From: an uncultured Clostridia bacterium
GTDB taxonomy: Bacteria > Bacillota > Clostridia > Oscillospirales > Acutalibacteraceae
Reading direction: 5' to 3'
Assembly: GCA_937884625.1 (NCBI GenBank)
Contig: CALGCE010000252.1
Coordinates: 1 to 5,402 of the forward strand
DNA: 5,402 nt
This document shows, piece after piece, positions 1 through 5,402 of the stretch; positions within the stretch are counted from its first letter, which is position 1, and every line of letters begins with the position of its first letter. Position numbers and translations under genes: made by a program. The notes under the pieces are model-generated. The model ran no database searches, had not been told where the DNA came from, and saw only the letters and a list, made by a program, of their open reading frames with translations.

Positions 1-281
1 TTGTATGCTTTTTCATAGTTTTCTAAATATGCATGAACAACTCCTCTGTTATAATATAAATCTGGATTTTTGTATTTAACATTTTTTTCTTGGGATTTAT
101 TATATGCACTTAAGGCCATATTTAAATCATTATATTGTGTTTTATCTATGAATGCTTTATAAAAATATGCATTTCCATAAACATACCAAGAATTAGGATC
201 TTGCATATCCAATTTAATTGCTTTTTTAGCATAACTGTTCCTGCCCTCGTGATGAATAAACAGCGGTATTGTCTTTTTCAT
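1..281 (-). CDS. Partial ORF: short bacterial-type N-terminus joined in frame to a TTC5/Strap-like TPR protein
   Basis: An open frame of 93 codons runs from an ATG at 279-281 off the left edge. The ATG overlaps the preceding gene's stop by one base (TAATG), with GGAAGG about 12 nt upstream, so the start looks like translational coupling in the bacterial operon. Residues 1-16 (MKKTIPLFIHHEGRNS) look like the start of another polysaccharide gene. From about residue 17 the protein changes to tetratricopeptide repeats: AKKAIKLDMQD, SWYVYGNAYF, ALSAYNK and NPDLYYNR, then YLENYEKAY at the cut end. From recall, this order and spacing match the middle of eukaryotic TTC5 (Strap), an actin/p300-associated TPR protein that also binds tubulin nascent chains. 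Bases 1-240 are about 25% G+C, clearly below the neighbours. All three glutamines are CAA and no TAA/TAG is in frame, so a ciliate-type code is not needed. A chimeric join is the likeliest reading; a native TPR gene is less likely. Confidence 0.7.
   Translation of the reverse strand, partial: MKKTIPLFIHHEGRNSYAKKAIKLDMQDPNSWYVYGNAYFYKAFIDKTQYNDLNMALSAYNKSQEKNVKYKNPDLYYNRGVVHAYLENYEKAY
228..246. other. Probable junction between bacterial and foreign (eukaryote-like) DNA
   Basis: Base composition and the character of the encoded protein both change here. To the right the frame encodes a bacterial-looking N-terminus in the operon's usual codon style (CCG, CTG, GAG, GGC, AGG). To the left it encodes TTC5-like TPR sequence rich in AAA, ATT, AAT and TAT. 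The breakpoint cannot be fixed to a base. It probably lies between codon 13 (GGC, 243-245) and codon 18 (GCT, 228-230), possibly in bases shared by both parents. No inverted repeat, target duplication or integrase-type site is visible that would point to a mobile element. Confidence 0.55.
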
Positions 282-1555
282 TAATCTTTATTACCTTCCA
301 ATATATTGCAATAAATTTCATACAGTTTTTCTCTTTTTGCACATTCATTATGCAGACTTCGTATATGTTCTCTTGAATTACTGCTTAAAGATGTTGCCAA
401 ATTATCATCACTAAATACTTTTAAAACTCGGTCTGCCAACATTTCATATTCTTCAAAACGGTATAAATATGCATTTTTACCGTCACCTACGATTTCGGGA
501 ATACCGCCGACGTAACTTGCCACACTCGGTGTACCTACCGTCATAGCCTCCCTTAAAGTGGTAGACTGATTTTCTATTGAAGATGCCATAACAAATACGT
601 TTGCCGTTTTCATTTGTTCTGCCATCTGCTGCGGTGTGAGTTTTCCTAAAAACTCTACATTATCTTTAAGTGAAAACCCATCTATCAAACTCATTATATA
701 TTTTACATAACCCTGACGTTTTAATACTGAAAATATATTATCGTTATACGGATTTGTCATTCCCGGAACTTTGAGTTTTGCATCAGGGTATTTCTTTACA
801 ATAACAGACATCGCTTTAATAATATTATGAAGTCCCTTTAAAGGATAACCGCTCGGTGCACTACAAAACACCGTTCGTCTATTACATTCTTCGATTTTCC
901 ACTCTGTATCGTAAAACGCCTCGTTTATACCGATTTGACAAGTATAAATTTCGCATTGGGGGTTTATTTGCCTGCACCATATACCTGCCCAATATGTATT
1001 TACTATCGCCCTGCCGGAAAGTTCAAGCATTTTCTTTTCAATCTTTGCTTTTTTCTCATAAAGCCGTCTTTGCATACGGATTGTATCGTGTTTTATTATA
1101 TTTCTGAAAGTTACGGCAAAGGAGAGTTCCTTATTAGTCATACCGCCGAAATAATAACGTGCTACCGAATCAAGTATGCCTTGTGTATATATGACGGACG
1201 GTATATCTCCTGCCTGTTTTAATGCACAATATCCGTGTGCATATTCGGTACCCCAAACCATAATAATATCAGGTTTTGAACGTGATATTACCTCTTGCCA
1301 TAAACCTTTATTTTTTTTGCTGTTATGCGGATATATCCTCTTCCTGCTTTGAGGTACACAGTAGTATGTAATCCCGTTTTCGCTGAATTCTTCGAAACTT
1401 GAAACGGGTGCAACCGTTGCAACACTTATTACAATATCACCGTTTTTTGAAAAGGTGTGCAAAGCGGGTTCCATCCAGGTTCCGCTGGTTGCACGAATGT
1501 CGTATTTTCTTTGTGCTGACGCTATCGGTCTGTTTGTAATCCAAAGTATTCGCAT
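281..1555 (-). CDS. Glycosyltransferase family 4 (GT-B fold), surface polysaccharide biosynthesis
   Basis: This 424-residue protein has the size and layout of retaining GT4 sugar transferases, which move a sugar from a nucleotide-sugar donor to a lipid-linked glycan at the inner face of the membrane. It starts MRILWITNR, a typical Rossmann entry strand, and the N-terminal acceptor domain carries DIIMVWGTEYAHG at about 96-108. The C-terminal donor domain opens near 228 with FCSAPSGYPLKGLH, where K240 fits the conserved donor-phosphate lysine. It includes VEFLGKLTPQQMAEQM at 300-315 and an E-x7-E motif at E328 and E336 (ENQSTTLREAM), followed by GTPSVASYVGGIPEIV. The ATG at 1553-1555 lies 9 bp after the polymerase stop. 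GGAG, overlapping that stop, is 12 nt upstream, so coupling is likely. It is the third gene of the glycan operon. The sugar donor and linkage cannot be read from the sequence. Confidence 0.92.
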   Translation of the reverse strand: MRILWITNRPIASAQRKYDIRATSGTWMEPALHTFSKNGDIVISVATVAPVSSFEEFSENGITYYCVPQSRKRIYPHNSKKNKGLWQEVISRSKPDIIMVWGTEYAHGYCALKQAGDIPSVIYTQGILDSVARYYFGGMTNKELSFAVTFRNIIKHDTIRMQRRLYEKKAKIEKKMLELSGRAIVNTYWAGIWCRQINPQCEIYTCQIGINEAFYDTEWKIEECNRRTVFCSAPSGYPLKGLHNIIKAMSVIVKKYPDAKLKVPGMTNPYNDNIFSVLKRQGYVKYIMSLIDGFSLKDNVEFLGKLTPQQMAEQMKTANVFVMASSIENQSTTLREAMTVGTPSVASYVGGIPEIVGDGKNAYLYRFEEYEMLADRVLKVFSDDNLATSLSSNSREHIRSLHNECAKREKLYEIYCNILEGNKD

Positions 1556-1564
1556 AACTTTATG

Positions 1565-2890
1565 TCACTCCAAATTGTTTACTCTTAAAACTTTGCCTTT
1601 TAGTTTTTTTACCGTCTTTGGCGGAGCAGTCAACAATTCATAAAAATACGGAAGTATGATAAATAATTGCATATAAAAATCTATAATGGAAAACTTATTA
1701 AACGCACTTAAAAACACAAATGCAATTGAAAAACACCATATAGCCTTTTTATTTGTTACCACGGTTGTTTTGAGCAGTTTCCTTACATACATAACAAGCG
1801 AATAATACCAAACAAGCGTTAAAATACCGTTTTCACATATATAGTCTATCAAAACCGAATGACCGCCGTGTAATGACATATCAGGTGAAAAATAACCTAA
1901 CAAAAAATTACTTTTAAGTGATTTTACCGATGTTATATATGCATATAATCTTCCCTTAACACTTGATAAAGAAAAAGATTCTTTGTAAACAGAATAGTCA
2001 TTAATAATTTTTGAAAATGACTGACCGCTGTAAAAAATGTTATATACATCCCTTAGTCTTCTGTTTATCTCGTTACCAAACCACTGTTTATCAAGCAAAA
2101 AAGGTATAATACTTTTAAGTGCAAAAATAATAACTATAAATCCTACTATTCCTATTATAATAGAGGCGGCATAATGTTTAGGATTGATAAAAAATATATA
2201 AACCGTCAGTATAAGGGTTGCAAACAAAACCAATGTCATTTGCGACATAAGCATCAAAGCAATAACGATACTTACATATATAATTGATACAACCTTATGC
2301 CTCGTAATGCTCATGTTACTCAGCAGCACAAAAAGTATCGTCATAAGTATGTACAAGATATATATACCGCCGAGTTTTTGAAATCCCTCGCCCGTAACCG
2401 TAATGTTATTATATCCACCGCCTGAAAATCTTACAAATTCAGGGTCCGAAATCAAATAAAATATGTTTACAAACATTTTAACTGTTACTTCAAAGGCGAT
2501 ATATACAAGTAACGGTTTTCTCAATTCCTTTGATTGGCTGAAATGCGATGCCATCATCATTATTACTATACAATAAAAGAATTTGAGAAAATCGGAACTT
2601 TTAAATTCTATCCCCATATAGAGCATTACAAAAAAGGATATGACCGCTATTAAGACAGTACCGTAACCGTGAAGTACGCCAAAAAAATGGGTTAGAACGC
2701 CCTGCTCGATGCATAATAAGAAAAACAATAAAAGTGCTATTCCGAAACCTATCATTCCGCTTGTGAACGGTATAAGCAACCAAATTCCGCTGTTAATATA
2801 ACTTATGAACAAACAACTCAGTACCAAAATAATAAGGTTCATAGCACAATTGAAGGTTTCATTTGGATTATACAAAATTTCGTCGTCCAT
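1565..2890 (-). CDS. Polytopic O-antigen polymerase/ligase-like membrane protein (Wzy/WaaL type)
   Basis: This 441-residue protein is mostly hydrophobic, with roughly ten to twelve candidate membrane spans from about residue 14 to 420. It has a larger polar loop at about 267-343, as in Wzy polymerases and WaaL-type ligases. The loop and following span carry RLYAYITSVKSL (314-325), NFLLGYF (328-334) and HGGHSVLIDYICENGI (341-356). This matches the family's diagnostic pattern of an arginine region, N-x-x-x-G, then H-(N/S)-x-x-L and an acidic-G turn before the next helix. Such proteins polymerise or transfer undecaprenyl-linked glycan units at the outer face of the membrane. Its place between two glycosyltransferases favours a capsule or exopolysaccharide polymerase, since a Firmicute has no lipopolysaccharide core. 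The ATG is 7 bp after the GT2 stop, with an AAAAGG/AGGGG purine tract over the end of that gene. Primary-sequence similarity in this family is low, so polymerase versus ligase is inference. Confidence 0.85.
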   Translation of the reverse strand: MDDEILYNPNETFNCAMNLIILVLSCLFISYINSGIWLLIPFTSGMIGFGIALLLFFLLCIEQGVLTHFFGVLHGYGTVLIAVISFFVMLYMGIEFKSSDFLKFFYCIVIMMMASHFSQSKELRKPLLVYIAFEVTVKMFVNIFYLISDPEFVRFSGGGYNNITVTGEGFQKLGGIYILYILMTILFVLLSNMSITRHKVVSIIYVSIVIALMLMSQMTLVLFATLILTVYIFFINPKHYAASIIIGIVGFIVIIFALKSIIPFLLDKQWFGNEINRRLRDVYNIFYSGQSFSKIINDYSVYKESFSLSSVKGRLYAYITSVKSLKSNFLLGYFSPDMSLHGGHSVLIDYICENGILTLVWYYSLVMYVRKLLKTTVVTNKKAIWCFSIAFVFLSAFNKFSIIDFYMQLFIILPYFYELLTAPPKTVKKLKGKVLRVNNLE

Positions 2891-2897
2891 TATGCCC

Positions 2898-3725
2898 CTA
2901 CCTTTTTAAAATTTCTAATATTTTATCTGCTTTTTTAAAGTACCGTATAACTTGATACCATAAAGCGGCAAAAATATATTTTTTAGGCAATGCCGTAAAA
3001 ATAAAATTAAGTTTATAAACAGGATTACTTGCCGAACGCTTTGAAAACAGTTTTTTCCTCGTCAGCGTATAATAGAAATTATCGCCAGTTGTATCTTCGT
3101 TTGCAAAATAAGAGAGTTTATCATCACACACTACGGTATATCCGTGTTTAAGACAAGCCCTTAAAGTCCACTCGTAATCAGAGCCGTAATGAGGAAGTCT
3201 TTTTGGCTTAAAACCGCCTATTTCCTTAAAATCACTAAGTTTAAAAAACAAACTTCTTGTTGATGCACAGTTACCCTTCCCCGTTTTGCTTAAAACCTTT
3301 GACAGCCTTTTAAAATCAAAATCAATTGCTCCGTCAACCTGTTTTTTGGTTTGCTTACCGATACCGTAACCCGTAAGCAATATTTTTCTGTTTTCACGCA
3401 ATATCCCGATTGCATTTTCTATATACGTATTGCCAAACTCGGTATCGTCATTGGCAAACATAACATAACTCTCATCGTTTTCATCTGTGTTTTCACAAAG
3501 CCATAAATACGCTTTGTGAAGCGAACCGCCCCACCAAAGATTACCGTTACCCTTTATAATAACCGCATCGGGCATTTTAGATTTAACCATATCTGACGTA
3601 CCGTCAATCGAGCCGTCATCTACCAATATAAGTTTTATATCCTTATAACTCTGCTTCAAAAGACAGTCTACAAACTTTTCGGTTATTTTGTATCTGTTAT
3701 GTACCGCCGTAACAACATATATCAT
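2898..3725 (-). CDS. Glycosyltransferase family 2 (GT-A fold), first gene of the polysaccharide operon
   Basis: This 275-residue protein has a standard GT-A layout. The N-terminal strand MIYVVTAVHNR is followed by LILVDDGSIDGT at 32-43, the nucleotide-binding VDDGS motif. GNGNLWWGGSLHKAY at 59-73 is characteristic of a rhamnosyl/galactofuranosyl-like GT2 subgroup. FANDDTEF at 90-97 supplies the DxD-like metal site (N92-D93-D94). GGFKPKRLPHYGSDYEW at 170-186 carries the acidic residues expected at the catalytic base position (D183, E185). The basic C-terminus from about 222, including an aromatic stretch at about 240-265, may lie on the membrane; no clear transmembrane helix is present. Such enzymes invert the anomeric configuration and add one sugar to a lipid-linked intermediate in the cytoplasm. 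The ATG at 3723-3725 has AAAGGA 7 nt upstream and sits about 25 nt after the predicted transcription start. Donor and acceptor are not determinable. Confidence 0.92.
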   Translation of the reverse strand: MIYVVTAVHNRYKITEKFVDCLLKQSYKDIKLILVDDGSIDGTSDMVKSKMPDAVIIKGNGNLWWGGSLHKAYLWLCENTDENDESYVMFANDDTEFGNTYIENAIGILRENRKILLTGYGIGKQTKKQVDGAIDFDFKRLSKVLSKTGKGNCASTRSLFFKLSDFKEIGGFKPKRLPHYGSDYEWTLRACLKHGYTVVCDDKLSYFANEDTTGDNFYYTLTRKKLFSKRSASNPVYKLNFIFTALPKKYIFAALWYQVIRYFKKADKILEILKR

Positions 3726-3732
3726 AGACTTG

Positions 3733-3738
3733 TCCTTT
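3733..3738 (-). promoter_or_regulatory. Ribosome binding site of the GT2 gene
   Basis: AAAGGA on the minus strand lies 7 nt before the ATG at 3723-3725, which supports that start. Confidence 0.7.
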
Positions 3739-3757
3739 CTTAATCACATATAGATTT

Positions 3758-3786
3758 ATTTTAACACTTTGCTCTATTTAAGTCAA
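3758..3786 (-). promoter_or_regulatory. Near-consensus sigma-A promoter of the polysaccharide operon
   Basis: On the minus strand, TTGACT (3781-3786) is separated by exactly 17 bp from TAAAAT (3758-3763). Each box matches its consensus at five of six bases. Transcription would start near 3751, giving a leader of about 25 nt before the GT2 start codon. The leader is too short for a riboswitch or attenuator, and no operator-like palindrome is visible. This marks the GT2 gene as the operon's first gene and separates it from the upstream activase gene. Confidence 0.78.
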
Positions 3787-3788
3787 CT

Positions 3789-3813
3789 AAAAAAGCACGG
3801 GTAAATCTACCGT
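3789..3813 (-). terminator. Possible weak Rho-independent terminator after the activase gene
   Basis: On the minus strand, ACGGTA (3808-3813) pairs with TACCCGT (3797-3803) around a GATT loop, leaving one C bulged. After GC comes a run of six T (3789-3794). It starts just after the tandem TAA stops at 3813-3818. The stem is short and imperfect, so termination may be leaky and let some transcription run into the polysaccharide operon, whose -35 box lies immediately downstream. Confidence 0.5.
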
Positions 3814-3815
3814 TA

Positions 3816-4508
3816 TTATATCCCACGAAGCCTTGTAAAAAGGTAATTATCAGCTACTTTTTCCATACTTTGAAGTGTCTTTTCATCGGGGGAAGACAGT
3901 AATGTTTCTCCTAAAATTTCTCCGCTGTCAACAAAACCCTGTATAAAATATCTTTTAGCACCTTTTATCCATTTTGCAATGTTTTCAATATCTTCTACCG
4001 TATGGTGCTGTGCGGTAACGGTAGTCCTGAATTCATAATCCACCCTGTTTTCAAGCAATATTTTTACGCTTTTTTCAACAGACGGCATAATATCTTTCGT
4101 CACACCTGCCGTAATCAGATATTTTTCTTTGGAATTTTTAATATCCATTGCGACGTAATCTACTAAATTTTCGTCTATCAATTCCTTTAATTTATCGGGA
4201 AAACTGCCGTTTGTATCAAGTTTTACCTTAAATCCAAGTGATTTTATTTTGATAATAAACTGCTTTATATCGGGTTGCAAAAGCGGTTCTCCTCCTGTTA
4301 TACATACGCCGTCGAGTATGCCCTGCCTTTTTTCAAGAAAACTTAAAATTTCTTCCTCATTAAACGCAGATTTTAAATTTATATCGGTAACCAAAGATGC
4401 ATTATGACAAAACGGGCAACGGAAATTACAACCGCCCGTAAATACCGTACACGCCACCCTTTCGGGATAGTCAAGAAGTGTCATTTTTTGAAAACCCTGT
4501 ATATTCAC
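3816..4508 (-). CDS. nrdG: Anaerobic ribonucleoside-triphosphate reductase activating protein (radical SAM, NrdG2 type)
   Basis: This 230-residue cytoplasmic radical SAM enzyme is of the type that uses a [4Fe-4S] cluster and S-adenosylmethionine to install the glycyl radical on the class III ribonucleotide reductase NrdD. It opens MNIQGFQKMTLLDYPERVAC, the usual NrdG2 lead. Its cluster motif, C27-x3-C31-x2-C34 in GGCNFRCPFCHN, is complete. ITGGEPLLQPD at 70-80 is the SAM-binding GGEP motif, and LDTNGSFP near 137-144 with VAMDIKNS near 158-165 continue the partial TIM barrel. FIQGFVDSGE lies near the C-terminus. The length is normal for the family. The GTG start at 4506-4508 is preferred because AGGAGG lies 9 nt upstream and the family N-terminus begins here. 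The gene has its own promoter, and no nrdD is adjacent. The fold and activase class are sure. The exact partner is inferred, and another glycyl-radical enzyme is possible. Confidence 0.9.
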   Translation of the reverse strand: MNIQGFQKMTLLDYPERVACTVFTGGCNFRCPFCHNASLVTDINLKSAFNEEEILSFLEKRQGILDGVCITGGEPLLQPDIKQFIIKIKSLGFKVKLDTNGSFPDKLKELIDENLVDYVAMDIKNSKEKYLITAGVTKDIMPSVEKSVKILLENRVDYEFRTTVTAQHHTVEDIENIAKWIKGAKRYFIQGFVDSGEILGETLLSSPDEKTLQSMEKVADNYLFTRLRGI

Positions 4509-4517
4509 GTTGTTTTA

Positions 4518-4523
4518 CCTCCT
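4518..4523 (-). promoter_or_regulatory. Strong Shine-Dalgarno site that fixes the GTG start of nrdG
   Basis: A perfect AGGAGG on the minus strand is followed by 9 nt (TAAAACAAC) and GTG. It decides the non-ATG start, which is also where the conserved N-terminus of the family begins. Confidence 0.85.
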
Positions 4524-4532
4524 AACCTTTTT

Positions 4533-4561
4533 ATTATATCATTTTTAAAAATAAAATTAAA
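4533..4561 (-). promoter_or_regulatory. Extended -10 promoter of nrdG
   Basis: The minus strand holds a perfect TATAAT (4533-4538) preceded by TG at the extended -10 position (TGATATAAT). At 17 bp spacing the -35 hexamer is only TTTAAT (4556-4561), matching consensus at three positions, but the extended -10 can compensate. Transcription would start near 4526, giving a leader of under 20 nt. No NrdR-box-like palindrome was seen beside it. Confidence 0.68.
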
Positions 4562-4562
4562 C

Positions 4563-4604
4563 ACAAAAAACACACAAAAATACCTCCTGAAAATCAGGAG
4601 GTAT
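4563..4604 (-). terminator. Rho-independent terminator of the symporter gene
   Basis: There is a perfect 11-bp inverted repeat: ATACCTCCTGA (4580-4590) and TCAGGAGGTAT (4594-4604), separated by 3 nt. Read on the minus strand it lies 20 nt after the symporter stop and is followed by TTTTTGTGTGTTTTTT. On the plus strand the hairpin is followed by CACAAAAG, so it acts only for the minus strand. It insulates nrdG from the symporter transcript. Confidence 0.9.
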
Positions 4605-4624
4605 CACAAAAGCATTAAAATCGA

Positions 4625-5402
4625 TTATTTTGCCAAACTTTGTTTTACTTCTTCGAATGTATCGACTATTTCCTGCTCAGGTGCTTTTGTAAGCAAACTT
4701 ACAACGACGGTAGCAACAAGACCTAAAATGAAAGCAGGTAAAAGTTCGTAAATATCAAGTACGGTACCTGCAAAGGCACTTCTAACTAAAAATTTCCAGA
4801 TAAATACCGTTGCACTACCTACTATCATACCCGTAATGGCACCGTACTTATTAGTACGTTTCCAAAACAGTGCACAAAGAACTATCGGACCGAACGCCGC
4901 ACCGAAACCTGCCCAAGCAAACGAAACTATACGGAATACCGAACTGTCTGGGTCACGTGCTAAAAATATTGCGATTACGGAAATTACGACAACCGAAGCA
5001 CGGGCAAGTAACATTGCAGTTTTCGGTTTTAATTTTACATTAAATGTTTCCTGAACAAGATTTTGCGATACGCTTGATGCGGCAGCGAGCAGTTGAGAAT
5101 CCGCAGTTGACATAGTAGATGCCAAAATACCTGCAAGAATAATACCGCCTGTAAACGCAGGTACCCAACCGAAACGGCTTAAATATTTTGCAATATCTAC
5201 AATTATGGTTTCTGCATCGGACGCATTCTTATATGACGGAAGAATACCCTTTTGCATAAGGGAATATCCTACTACACCGATAAGAATGGCAACTCCCATT
5301 GAAATTACAACCCAAATACTTGCAATTCTTCTAGATAATGCAATTTTGTTTTCATCTTCGATAGCCATGAAACGTAAGATGATGTGAGGCATTCCAAAGT
5401 AT
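4625..5402 (-). CDS. putP: Sodium/proline-type symporter (SSF family), C-terminal half, cut by window edge
   Basis: The frame ends with TAA at 4625-4627 and stays open to the right edge. Before the internal methionine at 5390-5392 it reads YFG, completing the family motif YFG(Q/M)PHIILRFMAI, so that methionine is not the start. About 258 residues are visible, roughly half of a 500-residue PutP. Counted from that methionine, GGIILAGILASTMSTADSQLL at 82-102 is the core SSF signature, with the Ser/Thr residues that line the second sodium site in E. coli PutP. SFAWAGFGAAFGPIVLCALFWKR at 157-179 and YGAITGMIVG at 183-192 are equally typical. About six membrane spans are visible, followed by an acidic and amphipathic cytoplasmic tail. 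The protein would import proline (or a related solute) with sodium across the cytoplasmic membrane. Substrate is inferred from family resemblance. The promoter and N-terminus lie beyond the window. Confidence 0.92.
   Translation of the reverse strand, partial: YFGMPHIILRFMAIEDENKIALSRRIASIWVVISMGVAILIGVVGYSLMQKGILPSYKNASDAETIIVDIAKYLSRFGWVPAFTGGIILAGILASTMSTADSQLLAAASSVSQNLVQETFNVKLKPKTAMLLARASVVVISVIAIFLARDPDSSVFRIVSFAWAGFGAAFGPIVLCALFWKRTNKYGAITGMIVGSATVFIWKFLVRSAFAGTVLDIYELLPAFILGLVATVVVSLLTKAPEQEIVDTFEEVKQSLAK

Noticed and set aside
1..240. CRISPR array, insertion sequence or tandem repeat as the cause of the AT-rich end
   Set aside because: There are no regularly spaced repeats, no terminal inverted repeats and no transposase motifs. 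The sequence stays open in one frame and reads as a TPR protein.
856..1222. Overlapping plus-strand open frames inside the GT4 gene
   Set aside because: They lie entirely within the GT4 coding region, have no convincing ribosome binding site and give low-complexity, cysteine- and tyrosine-rich translations typical of antisense shadows.
2601..2783. Minus-strand open frame inside the polymerase gene in another frame
   Set aside because: It is fully nested in the polytopic membrane protein, which has clear family features. No domain or start signal supports the nested frame.
4595..4602. AGGAGG on the plus strand that could be read as a ribosome binding site
   Set aside because: It is one arm of the perfect inverted repeat of the symporter terminator, and no plausible start codon and reading frame follow.
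4509..4624. Possible riboswitch or regulatory RNA between the symporter and nrdG
   Set aside because: The gap is filled by the terminator and the nrdG promoter. The predicted nrdG leader is under 20 nt, too short for a structured sensor.
4404..4751. Plus-strand open frame spanning the nrdG start, the intergenic region and the symporter terminator
   Set aside because: It runs antisense through two well-supported genes plus a promoter and a terminator. Its translation resembles no family I recognise.

Overview
The window looks like chromosomal DNA of an uncultured, moderately AT-rich Firmicute, probably a gut or rumen Clostridia-type bacterium. The reasons are strong AGGAGG-type ribosome binding sites, near-consensus sigma-A promoters, tight co-oriented gene packing, an NrdG2-type radical SAM activase and a PutP-type sodium symporter. 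Species-level assignment is not possible from the sequence alone. All supported genes lie on the minus strand, so the window is described from right to left.

Right end (about 4580-5402): the C-terminal half of a PutP-like sodium:solute symporter, cut by the window edge and closed by a clear Rho-independent terminator. Next (about 3790-4561): a single-gene unit with its own extended -10 promoter, a strong ribosome binding site and a GTG start, encoding a radical SAM activating protein of the anaerobic ribonucleotide reductase type, followed by a weaker terminator-like hairpin. Next (3786 down to about 279): a near-consensus promoter (TTGACT, 17 bp, TAAAAT) drives a compact cell-surface polysaccharide operon. 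Its genes are a family 2 glycosyltransferase, a polytopic O-antigen polymerase/ligase-like protein and a GT4 (GT-B fold) glycosyltransferase, with gaps of 7 and 9 bp. Together they would build and polymerise (or ligate) a surface glycan; no flippase or chain-length regulator is visible here. A fourth gene starts in a TAATG overlap with the GT4 stop.

Left end (1 to about 240): the fourth reading frame changes character after about 16 residues. The rest reads as a tetratricopeptide protein closely resembling the middle of eukaryotic TTC5/Strap, and the DNA falls to about 25% G+C (hand count over 1-240) against about 35% just beyond (301-540). The simplest explanation is a chimeric join of bacterial DNA to DNA of an AT-rich eukaryote in an assembly; a real inter-domain transfer and gene fusion is the exciting but less likely alternative. 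This is the one truly anomalous element. The rest is ordinary bacterial housekeeping and polysaccharide biosynthesis, and no new defence system, CRISPR array, RNA gene or mobile element was seen.
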